Source: Pseudomonas wayambapalatensis (GTDB lineage Bacteria > Pseudomonadota > Gammaproteobacteria > Pseudomonadales > Pseudomonadaceae). From it: a DNA stretch of 64,000 nt. The notes under the pieces are model-generated. The model searched no databases, was not told the origin of the DNA, and saw nothing but the letters and a program-made list of their open reading frames with translations. The position numbers and the translations under genes were made by a program. The stretch covers positions 3,137,501 through 3,201,500 of the forward strand of contig CP077096.1 in the NCBI GenBank assembly GCA_014268975.2, read 5' to 3'. Within the stretch, counting starts at the first letter, position 1. Every line of letters begins with the position of its first letter. Shown here piece after piece: positions 34,209 through 43,204 of this stretch.

Positions 34209-34842
34209 GCAGCCTCCTTTCCAGATAACGGGCGCTCAGCGAGAGCGGATAACAGAGAATGAAATAACCCAGTGCGACCAGGCCATAGACCATGAAGGGT
34301 TCGAAGGTGGCGTTGGCGATCATGCCGCCGGTCTTGGTCAGCTCGGTGAAGCCGATGATCGAGGTCACCGCCGTGCCCTTGACCACCTGCACCGAGAAGC
34401 CCACGGTCGGCGCGATGGCGATGCGCAGTGCCTGGGGCAGGATGACGTGGCGCAACTGCTCCATACGGCTGAGCGCCAGACTGCCGGAGGCCTCCCACTG
34501 GCCACGTGGAATCGACTCCACACACCCGCGCCAGATCTCGGCGAGAAACGCGCTGGTGAACAGCGTCAGGGAAATGGCCGCCGCCATCCACGCAGAAACG
34601 TCGATACCGAACAGCGCAATGCCAAAGAACACCATGAACAACTGCATCAATAGCGGTGTGCCCTGAAACAGCTCGATGTAGCCTCGCGCCAGGCGCCGTG
34701 GCAGCGCCCGCTCGGAAATGCGCCCGATCAGCACCAGCAACCCGGCCAGGCCGCCACAGGCGAATGCCACCAGCGACAACGCCAGTGTCCACTGAAGCCC
34801 CGTCAGCAGGTTGCGCAGGATGTCCCAGAAGGTGAAGTCCAT
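34195..34842 (-). CDS. Polar amino-acid ABC transporter permease
   Basis: A 215-residue inner-membrane protein of the HisMQ family with about five helices. ARGYIELFQGTPLLMQLFMVFFG is the family signature region, and ESIPRGQWEASGSLALSRMEQLRHVILPQALRIA (in two adjoining parts) is the EAA loop contacting the ATPase. Abuts the next permease with no gap and overlaps the ATPase gene by 14 bp, consistent with coupled translation and a heterodimeric membrane channel. Confidence 0.9.
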   Translation of the reverse strand: MDFTFWDILRNLLTGLQWTLALSLVAFACGGLAGLLVLIGRISERALPRRLARGYIELFQGTPLLMQLFMVFFGIALFGIDVSAWMAAAISLTLFTSAFLAEIWRGCVESIPRGQWEASGSLALSRMEQLRHVILPQALRIAIAPTVGFSVQVVKGTAVTSIIGFTELTKTGGMIANATFEPFMVYGLVALGYFILCYPLSLSARYLERRLHAPA

Positions 34843-35508
34843 TCAGCGTTTCCCCATCAGCAGGCGCTGCCCGATCCAGTTCAGCAGTTGGCGCACGAGG
34901 ATGGCCATCAGCAGGTACAGGACGGTGGTCAGCAGGTAGGTCTCGAAGGCGCGGAAGTTGCGCGACTGGATGAAGTTGGCGGCGAACGACAGTTCCTCGG
35001 TGGCAATCTGCGAACACACCGCCGAGCCGAGCATGACGATCACGATCTGGCTGGACAGCGCCGGCCAGACCTTGGCCAGCGCAGGACGCAGGACCACGTG
35101 ACGGAACGCCTCGAAACGACTCATGGCCAGGGCCGCTGCGGCCTCCAGTTGCCCCCTGGGAATGGCCTGGATGCCGGCGCGAATGATTTCGGTGGAATAG
35201 GCGCCCAGGTTGATCACCATCGCCAGCACGGCCGCCTCCCATTCGCTCAGGCGCACGCCCAATGCGGGCAGGCCGAAGAAGATGAAGAACAGCTGCACGA
35301 TGAACGGCGTGTTGCGGATCAGTTCCACGTACAGGCCGAACAGCAGGTCGAACGGGCGCAGGCGCCAGGCCCGCACACCGGCGCCGATCACGCCGATGGC
35401 AAGGCCGAGCACGGTGCCGATCGCGGTCAGCTGCAGGGTGAACAAGGCCCCATTGAGCAGCAGGTCACTCTGGGCAAGGACGGGGGCGAAGTCGAATTGA
35501 TAAGCCAT
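34843..35508 (-). CDS. Polar amino-acid ABC transporter permease
   Basis: A 221-residue HisMQ-family permease. VELIRNTPFIVQLFFIFFGLP and QAIPRGQLEAAAALAMSRFEAFRHVVL (two adjoining parts) are the conserved segments. ATG 35508 is preferred to an in-frame ATG 22 codons earlier because AYQFDFAPV is the normal family start; no good ribosome binding site is seen for either. It lies 22 bp after the binding-protein gene and abuts the second permease. Confidence 0.9.
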   Translation of the reverse strand: MAYQFDFAPVLAQSDLLLNGALFTLQLTAIGTVLGLAIGVIGAGVRAWRLRPFDLLFGLYVELIRNTPFIVQLFFIFFGLPALGVRLSEWEAAVLAMVINLGAYSTEIIRAGIQAIPRGQLEAAAALAMSRFEAFRHVVLRPALAKVWPALSSQIVIVMLGSAVCSQIATEELSFAANFIQSRNFRAFETYLLTTVLYLLMAILVRQLLNWIGQRLLMGKR

Positions 35509-35530
35509 GGCTAGAGGTGTCCGCAGCCGC

Positions 35531-36316
35531 TCAAAGATCGGCTGGGAGAGGTTGCTTGAGCCATTTCTCGGCATTGCGGTTCAGGCTACCGTCGGCCTTG
35601 GCCGCAGCCAGGGTGCTGTTGACCTTATCCAGCAGCGCCGCCTCATTTTTGGCCACCCCCACGTAGACCGGCGAGTCCTTCAGCTTGACCTTCACCACCG
35701 GCACCTTGGCCGGATTCTTCTCGGCGATGGCCGACATCACCACGCTGCCGCTGGCGATCAACTGGACCTGCCCGGAAAGGTAGGCGGCGATGGTCGAGTT
35801 GTTGTCTTCGAAGCGCTTGATCACCGCATCCTTGGGCGCCACGGCAGTCAGGGCCATGTCCTCGATCGAGCCGCGGGTGACGCTGATGGTCTTGCCGGCG
35901 ACTGCACCAATGTCATCGATCTTCGCTTCGGCCGGGCCGAAAACGGCCAGGTAGAACGGCGCGTAGGGGCGCGAGAAGTCGATCACCGCCTCACGCTCAG
36001 GGTTCTTGCCCAGGCTCGAGATCACCAGATCGACCTTGCCGGTGGTCAGGAACGGGATGCGGTTGGTGCTGTTGACCGGGGTCAGGGCCAGCTTGACGCC
36101 AAGCTTGTCGGCCAGCAGTTGTGCGGTATCGATATCCAGACCACGCGGTTTCATGTCTGGGCCGACCGAACCGAACGGCGGGAAGTCCTGGGGCACGGCG
36201 ACCTTGAGCACGCCACGGGCACTGATATCGGCCAAGGCGTCGGCCTGGGCCAAGGGCAGCGCAAGGGTGGTGCCACAGAACAGAGTCGCCAGGAACAGGG
36301 AGCGGAACGTCGTCAT
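35531..36316 (-). CDS. Polar amino-acid ABC transporter substrate-binding protein
   Basis: A 261-residue periplasmic protein with a signal peptide (FRSLFLATLFCGTTLALPLA, cut near Ala-Gln-Ala at about 26). SBP family 3 features: VLKVAVPQDFPPFGSVGPD, RGLDIDTAQLLADKLGV, KVDLVISSLGKNPERE and the RGSIEDMALT segment. ATG 36316 has GAGG 7 nt upstream; the open frame runs 60 codons further but without signal-like sequence. First gene of the importer operon, divergent from a GntR regulator (278-bp gap) whose likely operators lie between. Ligand is not predictable beyond an amino acid or opine-like compound. Confidence 0.9.
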   Translation of the reverse strand: MTTFRSLFLATLFCGTTLALPLAQADALADISARGVLKVAVPQDFPPFGSVGPDMKPRGLDIDTAQLLADKLGVKLALTPVNSTNRIPFLTTGKVDLVISSLGKNPEREAVIDFSRPYAPFYLAVFGPAEAKIDDIGAVAGKTISVTRGSIEDMALTAVAPKDAVIKRFEDNNSTIAAYLSGQVQLIASGSVVMSAIAEKNPAKVPVVKVKLKDSPVYVGVAKNEAALLDKVNSTLAAAKADGSLNRNAEKWLKQPLPADL

Positions 36317-36431
36317 GAAAAGGCCTCGCTGGAATTCGGGTGATGGGACTGACCTGGCCATTGCAGGGGGCATGCCAGTCTGCGCCCACGACCTTTGCGA
36401 AAGGCCGCCAGGCCCGTGGCTGCAAGGTCTT

Positions 36432-36445
36432 ACTGGTCTGAACAG
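36432..36445 (+). promoter_or_regulatory. GntR-type operator, copy 1 (importer side)
   Basis: ACTGGTCTGAACAG, identical to the copy at 36580. It contains TGGT-CTG-AACA, close to the FadR-subfamily pattern TGGTNNNACCA. Located 115 bp upstream of the importer's first gene. Confidence 0.55.
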
Positions 36446-36579
36446 TTGTACCGCATGGTCGTCCTCTGACCTGGAGCGCGCCCTGCTTTCGTGCAAGGCC
36501 TTTCGGGGCTGCGCCAGGTTGGCGCAACGCTTGCCAGCACGGTCGGTTCACCGTAAAACGTCAGCGTCATTGCCCTCTG

Positions 36580-36593
36580 ACTGGTCTGAACAG
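36580..36593 (+). promoter_or_regulatory. GntR-type operator, copy 2 (at the gntR start)
   Basis: Second exact copy of ACTGGTCTGAACAG, ending one base before the GntR start codon. It occupies the place where a ribosome binding site would be, which suggests autoregulation and a very short or absent leader. Confidence 0.55.
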
Positions 36594-36594
36594 C

Positions 36595-37278
36595 ATGCTC
36601 GACACCCTCCCCCGCGCCGTCCCGGAACTGGCCCTGCAGGCCATCCGCAAGCTCATCGATGAAGGCGGTTACCAGCCGGGCGATGCCCTGCCTTCGCAAC
36701 GTGACCTGGCAGAGCGACTCGGGGTCAGCCGCGCCTCACTGCGTGAAGCGCTGTCGTCGCTCAGCGCCTTGGGCTTGGTGAGCGTGCAGCCCGGCAAGGG
36801 CGTATTCGTACAGAGTCCGGCACCCAGTGGGTTCTCCTGGCCCTATGCCGAGCAGGTATCGGCCGCCGATACGTTCCAACTGCGCTATGCACTGGAGGGT
36901 TTTGCCGCCGGGCAAGCGGCGCTGGCATTGACCGCCGACCATATCGACCGGCTCCAGGCCAATGTCGAAGCCATGCGCCAGGAGCTGCGCGAGGGGCGCT
37001 TCGAGAACGCGGCGCGGCTCGATTTCGAGTTCCATCAATTGCTGCTGCAGGCCTGCGGCAACCAGGCGATGCTGCAGGTCATCACCGCGAGCCAGGACAT
37101 TTTCCTGGAGAGCCAGAAGCTGCCGTTCATTCGCCCTGAGCGGGCCATGGAGACCTGGCAGGAACATCGCAAGATCCTCAAGGCCCTCGAGCGCCGGTCG
37201 CAAGCCGGGGCTCAGCGAGCGATGCAGGAGCATATCCGCAACGCCGCCTCGCGTACCGGGGTGGTGTTCGCTGTCTGA
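36595..37278 (+). CDS. GntR-family regulator, FadR subfamily
   Basis: A 227-residue repressor: N-terminal winged helix-turn-helix (about 10-75; GDALPSQRDLAERLGVSRASLREALS in two parts, and the wing LVSVQPGKGVFV), then an all-helical FCD effector domain (about 95-215) with the metal-binding Asp/His set (RLDFEFHQLLLQACGN, and WQEHRKILKAL). No ribosome binding site precedes ATG 36595; the upstream bases are a 14-bp operator copy, so the message may be leaderless. Divergent from the amino-acid importer and 177 bp before an MHS symporter, both probable targets. Confidence 0.88.
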   Translation: MLDTLPRAVPELALQAIRKLIDEGGYQPGDALPSQRDLAERLGVSRASLREALSSLSALGLVSVQPGKGVFVQSPAPSGFSWPYAEQVSAADTFQLRYALEGFAAGQAALALTADHIDRLQANVEAMRQELREGRFENAARLDFEFHQLLLQACGNQAMLQVITASQDIFLESQKLPFIRPERAMETWQEHRKILKALERRSQAGAQRAMQEHIRNAASRTGVVFAV

Positions 37279-37455
37279 GCGGCGACTGTCGTGCCCTGTT
37301 CGCGATAGATCCGCGGTCGAAACAGATATCCCGGTGTCGCCCTCAAGGATGCACCGCCCCCCGCCCTCCGCTCTACTGGCCCTGACAACCAGACGACACG
37401 GCTCGACCGTGTCCACCCCCTGCCAGGCTGCCTATGACAACCGGAGAGCATTCGC

Positions 37456-38778
37456 ATGTCTGTATCCCATGAGGTATCGCCCGCCACCCTGCGTCGGGTG
37501 ATTGCCGCATCGGCCATCGGTAACTTCGTCGAGTGGTTCGATTTCGCGGTGTACGGTTTTCTCGCCACGCTGATCGCCAGCCAGTTTTTCGCCAGCCAGG
37601 ACGCCAGCGTCGCCCTGCTCAAGACCTTCGCCGTCTTCGCCGTGGCCTTCGCCCTGCGTCCGCTGGGCGGCATCGTGTTCGGTGCACTGGGCGATCGCCT
37701 GGGGCGCAAGCGCATCCTGTCGCTGACCATCCTGCTCATGGCCGGTTCCACAACACTCATCGGGCTGCTGCCGACCTACGCCAGCATCGGCATCGCCGCG
37801 CCCGCACTGCTGACCCTGGCGCGCTGCCTGCAAGGTTTTTCCGCAGGTGGCGAATACGCCGGGGCCTGCGCCTACCTGATGGAGCATGCCCCTCGGGAAA
37901 AACGTGCGTTCTACGGCAGCTTCGTGCCGGTCTCGACCTTCTCGGCATTCGCCTGCGCGGCGGTCATCGCCTATGCCCTTGAAGCCAGCCTGACGCCGGA
38001 CGCCATGAACACCTGGGGCTGGCGCGTGCCCTTCCTGATCGCCGCACCGCTGGGCCTGGTCGGGCTTTACCTGCGCTGGCGCATGGAAGAAACACCCGCC
38101 TTCCGCGAGGCCATCGCCGAGGGCCGCGAGCATGAACATTCGCCACTCAAGGAAACGCTTCGCCACCATGGCCGGGCGATCCGCAACCTGGGCGCATTCA
38201 TTTCACTGACGGCGCTGTCGTTCTACATGTTCACCACCTACTTCGCCACCTACCTGCAACTGGTCGGCAACCTCAGCCGCGCCCAGTCGCTGTTGGTAAC
38301 CACCGTGGCGCTGCTGTTCGCAGCAGCCGGCTGCCCGTTGGCAGGTGCGTTTTCGGACCGGATCGGACGCCGCCGCACCATCGGCTTCACGTGCATCTGG
38401 GTGATGGTCTGCGTGTTCCCCGCGTACTGGCTGGCCAGCTCCGGCTCGATGCCAGGCGCGCTGCTGGGCGTGATCCTGCTGGCGGTAGGCGCCTTGTCCA
38501 GCGGAGTGGTGACAGCGGCCTTGCTGTCGGAGAGCTTCCCGACCCGCACCCGCTACACCGCCTCGGCCATCACCTACAACGTCGCCTATACCCTGTTCGG
38601 CGGCACCGCGCCGCTGGTGGCGACCTGGCTGATCGGACTGACAGGCAGCAGCCTGGCACCCGCCTTCTACCTGGTGATCATCGCCCTGGTGGCGCTGGTT
38701 GGCGGGCTGGCGCTGCCAGAGACTTCGCGCATTTCCCTGCATGAGGAATCGCTGGGGAGCCAGTCAGCCCCGGCATGA
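37456..38778 (+). CDS. MFS metabolite:H+ symporter (MHS/ProP-KgtP-like)
   Basis: A 440-residue 12-helix importer. The MHS signature is present: IGNFVEWFDFAVYGFLATLIA, the loop 2-3 motif GALGDRLGRKRIL and LARCLQGFSAGGEYAGACAYL (two parts). MHS members take up citrate, ketoglutarate, proline/betaine, shikimate or dicarboxylates. GGAG 9 nt before ATG 37456. Context: same strand and after the GntR gene, near the aldolase/DHDPS-like operon, so it may bring in the substrate of that pathway. Converges with czcA at 27 bp. Confidence 0.87.
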   Translation: MSVSHEVSPATLRRVIAASAIGNFVEWFDFAVYGFLATLIASQFFASQDASVALLKTFAVFAVAFALRPLGGIVFGALGDRLGRKRILSLTILLMAGSTTLIGLLPTYASIGIAAPALLTLARCLQGFSAGGEYAGACAYLMEHAPREKRAFYGSFVPVSTFSAFACAAVIAYALEASLTPDAMNTWGWRVPFLIAAPLGLVGLYLRWRMEETPAFREAIAEGREHEHSPLKETLRHHGRAIRNLGAFISLTALSFYMFTTYFATYLQLVGNLSRAQSLLVTTVALLFAAAGCPLAGAFSDRIGRRRTIGFTCIWVMVCVFPAYWLASSGSMPGALLGVILLAVGALSSGVVTAALLSESFPTRTRYTASAITYNVAYTLFGGTAPLVATWLIGLTGSSLAPAFYLVIIALVALVGGLALPETSRISLHEESLGSQSAPA

Positions 38779-38805
38779 CATCACCGGAGCCGACTGGCAG
38801 CCACC

Positions 38806-41800
38806 TCAGTCTTCTTCCCGCCGATACGCCCAGCGATAGAGTGCAGGCAACACCAGCAAGGTCAAGGCCGTCGACGACAGGATCCCGCCGATCACCACTG
38901 TCGCCAGCGGCCGCTGCACCTCGGCGCCTGTGCCGGTGGCCAGCGCCATCGGGATGAACCCCAGCGACGCCACCAGCGCGGTCATCAATACCGGCCGCAG
39001 GCGGGTCAATGCGCCCTCCTCGACCGCCACCCGCAGCGATCGCCCCTCTTCTCGCAGGCTGCGAATGAAGGCGATCATCACCAGGCCGTTGAGTACCGCA
39101 ACCCCCGACAGCGCGATAAACCCGACCCCTGCCGAAATCGACAATGGAATGTCCCGCAGCCACAAGGCCAGCATCCCTCCGGTCAGGGCGAAGGGAATCC
39201 CGGTGAACACCAGCAAGCCGTCGCGCAGGTTGTTGAACATCATCAGCAGCAACGCCATCACCAGCAGCAGTGAAACCGGCACCACTACCCGCAGCCTCTC
39301 GGCAGCCGACTGCAACTGCTCGAACTGCCCGCCCCAGCGTGTCCAGTACCCAGGCGGGACCTGCACCTGGTCGATCAGGGCCTGCTCGGCCTGCTCGACG
39401 AACGAGCCCAGGTCGCGGCCACGCACGTTGGCACTGACCACCACCACACGCTTGCCATCCTCGCGGCTGACCTGGTTCGGGCCCAATTGCAGGTTGAGGC
39501 TCGCCACCTGCGACAACGGGATGAAGCCGATTTGTGCCGCGCCAGCACCGGCCGGCACCGGTATCAGCAGGTTCGCCAGCCCGTCGACGTCCGTGCGCAG
39601 GGCTTCGGACAGGCGCACCACCATGTCGAAGCGCCGGTCACCCTCGTACAGCGTCCCCGCCTTGCGCCCGCCGACAGCGATGGCCACCGCATCCTGCACC
39701 TGGGCAATGTTCAGACCGTGGCGTGCCGCCTTGTCGCGGTCGATATCGATGGTCAGTACCGGCAACCCGGTAGTCTGCTCGACCTTGACCTCCGATGCCC
39801 CCGGCACCTGCTGCAAGGTGGTGGCAATTTTCGCCGCCGTGGCGTTGAGCACGTCCATGTCGTCGCCGAAGACCTTCACCGCCACATCGCTGCGCACCCC
39901 GGAAATCAGCTCGTTGAAGCGCAGCTGGATGGGTTGCGACAGTTCATGGTTGCTGCCCGGCACACTGGCGGCGGCCTGCTGCACCTCGGCAATCAGCGCT
40001 TCGCGCGGCTTGCCTGGATCGCGCCATTGCTCACGCGGCTTGAGCATCACATAGGCGTCGGAGATGTTCGGCGGCATCGGGTCCGAGGCGATCTCGGCAG
40101 TACCGGTGCGGGCGAATACCCGCTCGACCTCGGGCACCTGGGCGATGATCGCCCGTTCCAGGCGTTGCTGCATGTCCACCGATTGGCTCAGGCTGGTGCC
40201 CGGCACCCGCAGCGACTGCAGGGCGAAGTCACCCTCGCTGAGGCTGGGGATGAACTCACTGCCCATGCGGCTGGCCAATACACCCGACAGCAGCACCAGG
40301 CTTGCAGCGGCGGTGAAGGCCAGCTTGCGTCGCTGCAGCACCCAGGCGAGCACCGGAGCGTAACGCTGACGAGCAGTACGCATCAGCACACCTTCCTCCT
40401 CCTTCACCTTGCCGGTAACGAACAACGCAATCGCCGCCGGCACGAAGGTCACCGAAAGAATCATAGCCCCCAGCAAGGCCATGACCACGGTGAACGCCAT
40501 GGGGTGGAACATCTTGCCTTCCACACCGGTCAGGGCAAAGATCGGCAGGTACACCACCATGATGATCAACTGCCCGTAGATCAGGGGCCGGCGTGCCTCG
40601 CGAGCGGCCGCGAACACTTCATGGAAGCGCTCGGCACGTGTCAGCATGCGCCCGTGCTTGTGCTGGGCATGAGCCAGGCGGCGGATGGCGTTCTCGACGA
40701 TCACCACGGCACCGTCGACGATGATGCCGAAGTCCAGCGCCCCCAGGCTCATGAGGTTGGCGCTGACCTTGTTGGCGAACATGCCGGTGAAGGTGAACAG
40801 CATCGACAGCGGTATGACCATGGCTGTGATCAATGCCGCACGGATATTGCCCAGGAACAGGAACAGTACCGCGACCACCAGAATGGCGCCTTCGAACAGG
40901 TTTTTCTTCACCGTGGCGATGGCTTTTTCCACCAGGTTGGTGCGGTCGTACACCGTGACCGCCATCACCCCCTTGGGCAGGCTGCGGTTGATCTCGGCAA
41001 GCTTCGCCGCGACCGCCTGGGACACTGTGCGGCTGTTCTCGCCAATCAGCATGAACACGGTGCCCAGTACCACCTCGCGGCCATTCTCGGTCGCCGCGCC
41101 CGAGCGCAGTTCCTCGCCCAGGCCGACCTGGGCCACATGGCTGACACGAATTGGCGCGCCATCGGCACTGGAGATGACGATATTGGCAATATCCTCGATC
41201 GACGCCACCTGCCCCGGCGCGCGCACCAGCAACTGCTCGCCGTTGCGCTCGATGGCGCCGGCACCGACGTTGGCATTGTTGCCCTGCAACGCCGCGATCA
41301 GGTCGTCGAGGGTGAGCTTGTACGCCGCCAGGCGCTTGGGATCCGGTGCAATCAGGTACTGCTTGGCGTGGCCCCCGATGCTGTTGACTTCGGCCACACC
41401 CGGCACATTGCGCAGTTGGGGCTTGATGATCCAGTCCTGGATCACCCGCAGGTCGGTAGCGGTATAGGGCGTGCCGTCCTCCTTGAGTGCGCCGTCCTGG
41501 GCCTCGACCGTCCACAGGAAGATTTCCCCCAGGCCCGTCGAGATCGGCCCCATGCTGGCTTCGATGCCCTCTGGCAATTGTTCGCGAGCGACTTGCAGGC
41601 GTTCGTTGACCAGTTGCCGGGCGAAGAAGATATCGGTAGCGTCATCGAAGATCACTGTCACCTGCGACAACCCTGAACGCGACAGCGAACGGGTCTGCTT
41701 GAGCCCGGGCAGGCCGGCCATGGCTGTCTCGATGGCGTAGGTGATGCGCTGCTCGGTCTCCAGCGGCGAATAGCCGGGTGCAGCGGTGTTGATCTGCACC

Positions 41801-41937
41801 TGCACGTTGGTGATATCGGGCACCGCGTCGATCGGCAGCTTCTGGTAGCTGTGGATGCCCACCGCAGCCATCAGCACCACGGCAAGCATCACCACCAGGC
41901 GTTGCTCGATGGCAAATTGAATCAGGCGTTCGAACAT
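38806..41937 (-). CDS. czcA: CzcA-type heavy-metal RND efflux pump
   Basis: A 1043-residue inner-membrane HME-RND protein that, with CzcB and CzcC, drives Zn2+/Co2+/Cd2+ out across both membranes using the proton gradient. Twelve helices and two large periplasmic loops. The TM4 proton-relay motif is DFGIIVDGAVVIVEN with Asp402 and Asp408, the form found in divalent-cation (HME1) pumps rather than Cu/Ag pumps. RLIQFAIEQRLVVMLAVVLM is the usual start. It is 14 bp after czcB. No terminator is visible in the 27-bp gap to the convergent symporter. Confidence 0.93.
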   Translation of the reverse strand: MFERLIQFAIEQRLVVMLAVVLMAAVGIHSYQKLPIDAVPDITNVQVQINTAAPGYSPLETEQRITYAIETAMAGLPGLKQTRSLSRSGLSQVTVIFDDATDIFFARQLVNERLQVAREQLPEGIEASMGPISTGLGEIFLWTVEAQDGALKEDGTPYTATDLRVIQDWIIKPQLRNVPGVAEVNSIGGHAKQYLIAPDPKRLAAYKLTLDDLIAALQGNNANVGAGAIERNGEQLLVRAPGQVASIEDIANIVISSADGAPIRVSHVAQVGLGEELRSGAATENGREVVLGTVFMLIGENSRTVSQAVAAKLAEINRSLPKGVMAVTVYDRTNLVEKAIATVKKNLFEGAILVVAVLFLFLGNIRAALITAMVIPLSMLFTFTGMFANKVSANLMSLGALDFGIIVDGAVVIVENAIRRLAHAQHKHGRMLTRAERFHEVFAAAREARRPLIYGQLIIMVVYLPIFALTGVEGKMFHPMAFTVVMALLGAMILSVTFVPAAIALFVTGKVKEEEGVLMRTARQRYAPVLAWVLQRRKLAFTAAASLVLLSGVLASRMGSEFIPSLSEGDFALQSLRVPGTSLSQSVDMQQRLERAIIAQVPEVERVFARTGTAEIASDPMPPNISDAYVMLKPREQWRDPGKPREALIAEVQQAAASVPGSNHELSQPIQLRFNELISGVRSDVAVKVFGDDMDVLNATAAKIATTLQQVPGASEVKVEQTTGLPVLTIDIDRDKAARHGLNIAQVQDAVAIAVGGRKAGTLYEGDRRFDMVVRLSEALRTDVDGLANLLIPVPAGAGAAQIGFIPLSQVASLNLQLGPNQVSREDGKRVVVVSANVRGRDLGSFVEQAEQALIDQVQVPPGYWTRWGGQFEQLQSAAERLRVVVPVSLLLVMALLLMMFNNLRDGLLVFTGIPFALTGGMLALWLRDIPLSISAGVGFIALSGVAVLNGLVMIAFIRSLREEGRSLRVAVEEGALTRLRPVLMTALVASLGFIPMALATGTGAEVQRPLATVVIGGILSSTALTLLVLPALYRWAYRREED

Positions 41938-41951
41938 GAGGGTTTCCCGGA

Positions 41952-43157
41952 TCAGTGACTGTGCTCGGCCGAGCCCTTGCCCAGCTCGGACTTGAGGACA
42001 AAGCTACCTGCCGCCGCCACCTGGGTGCCGCTGGCCAGGCCTTCGGTGATTTCGACGAAACCGCCATCGCGACGACCCGTCCTGACCGGCAACGCCTGGA
42101 AGCCATCAGGGGTGCGGGCGAACACCACGCTGCGCTCTTCGAGGGTCTGCAGCGCAACCTGCGGAACCACCACGGCAGCCTCTGCTTGCTCGACAGTCAC
42201 CGCGATATTGACGAACAGCCCTGGGCGCCACGACCCCTTGGGGTTGGCCAGCGTGGCGCGAGCGGTGGCGGCGCGGTTCTGCTCACCGAGCAGGTTGCCG
42301 ACGTAGTTGATGGTGCCCTCGACCTGCGCATCGAGGTCCGGCGAACTGACCGTCACGGCGCGCCCGCTGGTAACTTTGTCCAGATCACGCGGGGTTACGG
42401 CGAACGTGGCCCAGACCCGATTCAAATCAGACAGGGTGAAGGCGTTGCTGGCCTCACTCACCACCTCGCCAACGGCCAGGTGTTTTTCCACCACCACCGC
42501 ATCGAACGGTGCACGCAGTTCGTAGCGATTGCCCGCCCCCGCCGGGGCCACGGCAGCCACCTTCTGCCCGGCATTGGCCAAGGCGATTTCAGCTTCCTGC
42601 AAGACCTGGCGAGCCTGCAGGTAATCCTGCTCGGCGCTGATGCGCTCCTGCCACAGCTGCTTTTCACGCTCGAACGTCAGCCGCGCCAGCTCGACCCGCC
42701 GCTGCGCCGCCTGCTGCTCGCTGCGCAGCTCGGAAATCTGTTGGCTGGCGATCACCGCCAGCACCTGGCCACGCTTGACCGGCTGGCCCAGGTCGGCCTG
42801 CACCGACTCGACCACACCAGGAACACGCGGCACCACGTGGGCGGTACGGTCCTCATCGAAACGGATCTCGCCAGGAAAACTGATCGACGTCCCCAGGGCG
42901 CGCGGGCCGGCGGTGACCAACTGGACCCCGGCCGCCTCGATCTGCGCGGCGGAAAGGTGCAGCTCGCCCTCTTCGTCGTGCCCTTCCTCGCCGGACGCTG
43001 CCGGCGCGCTGCCGTGGTCGTGGCCGTCGTTGCCGTGGTCGTCATGGCCGGACTCACTGGTCTTTCCGGGGCCGAGGTTGCCGGTCCAGGCCAACCCACC
43101 GGCGCCGATCACGGCGACCAGGGTGGCAAGGAGGGCGAACTTGCGGGTGGTGTTCAT
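41952..43157 (-). CDS. czcB: CzcB-type periplasmic adaptor
   Basis: A 401-residue membrane-fusion protein. N-terminal membrane anchor (about 7-25) followed by a His/Asp-rich stretch (GHDDHGNDGHDHG) that can bind metal, then a barrel-sandwich/coiled-coil core (TAHVVPRVPGVVESVQADLG and a long helical hairpin about 150-205), and C-terminal beta domains ending ELGKGSAEHSH. AGGAG 4 nt before ATG 43157. Central gene of the operon. Confidence 0.92.
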   Translation of the reverse strand: MNTTRKFALLATLVAVIGAGGLAWTGNLGPGKTSESGHDDHGNDGHDHGSAPAASGEEGHDEEGELHLSAAQIEAAGVQLVTAGPRALGTSISFPGEIRFDEDRTAHVVPRVPGVVESVQADLGQPVKRGQVLAVIASQQISELRSEQQAAQRRVELARLTFEREKQLWQERISAEQDYLQARQVLQEAEIALANAGQKVAAVAPAGAGNRYELRAPFDAVVVEKHLAVGEVVSEASNAFTLSDLNRVWATFAVTPRDLDKVTSGRAVTVSSPDLDAQVEGTINYVGNLLGEQNRAATARATLANPKGSWRPGLFVNIAVTVEQAEAAVVVPQVALQTLEERSVVFARTPDGFQALPVRTGRRDGGFVEITEGLASGTQVAAAGSFVLKSELGKGSAEHSH

Positions 43158-43204
43158 GGGGGCTCCTGCTGCAAATGAAGAAGGTGGAACGCTCGATTCG
43201 CGCC

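Noticed and set aside
39487..41676. 729-codon open frame antisense to czcA
   Set aside because: Mirror of czcA codon use, rich in His/Gln/Arg; no recognisable domain.
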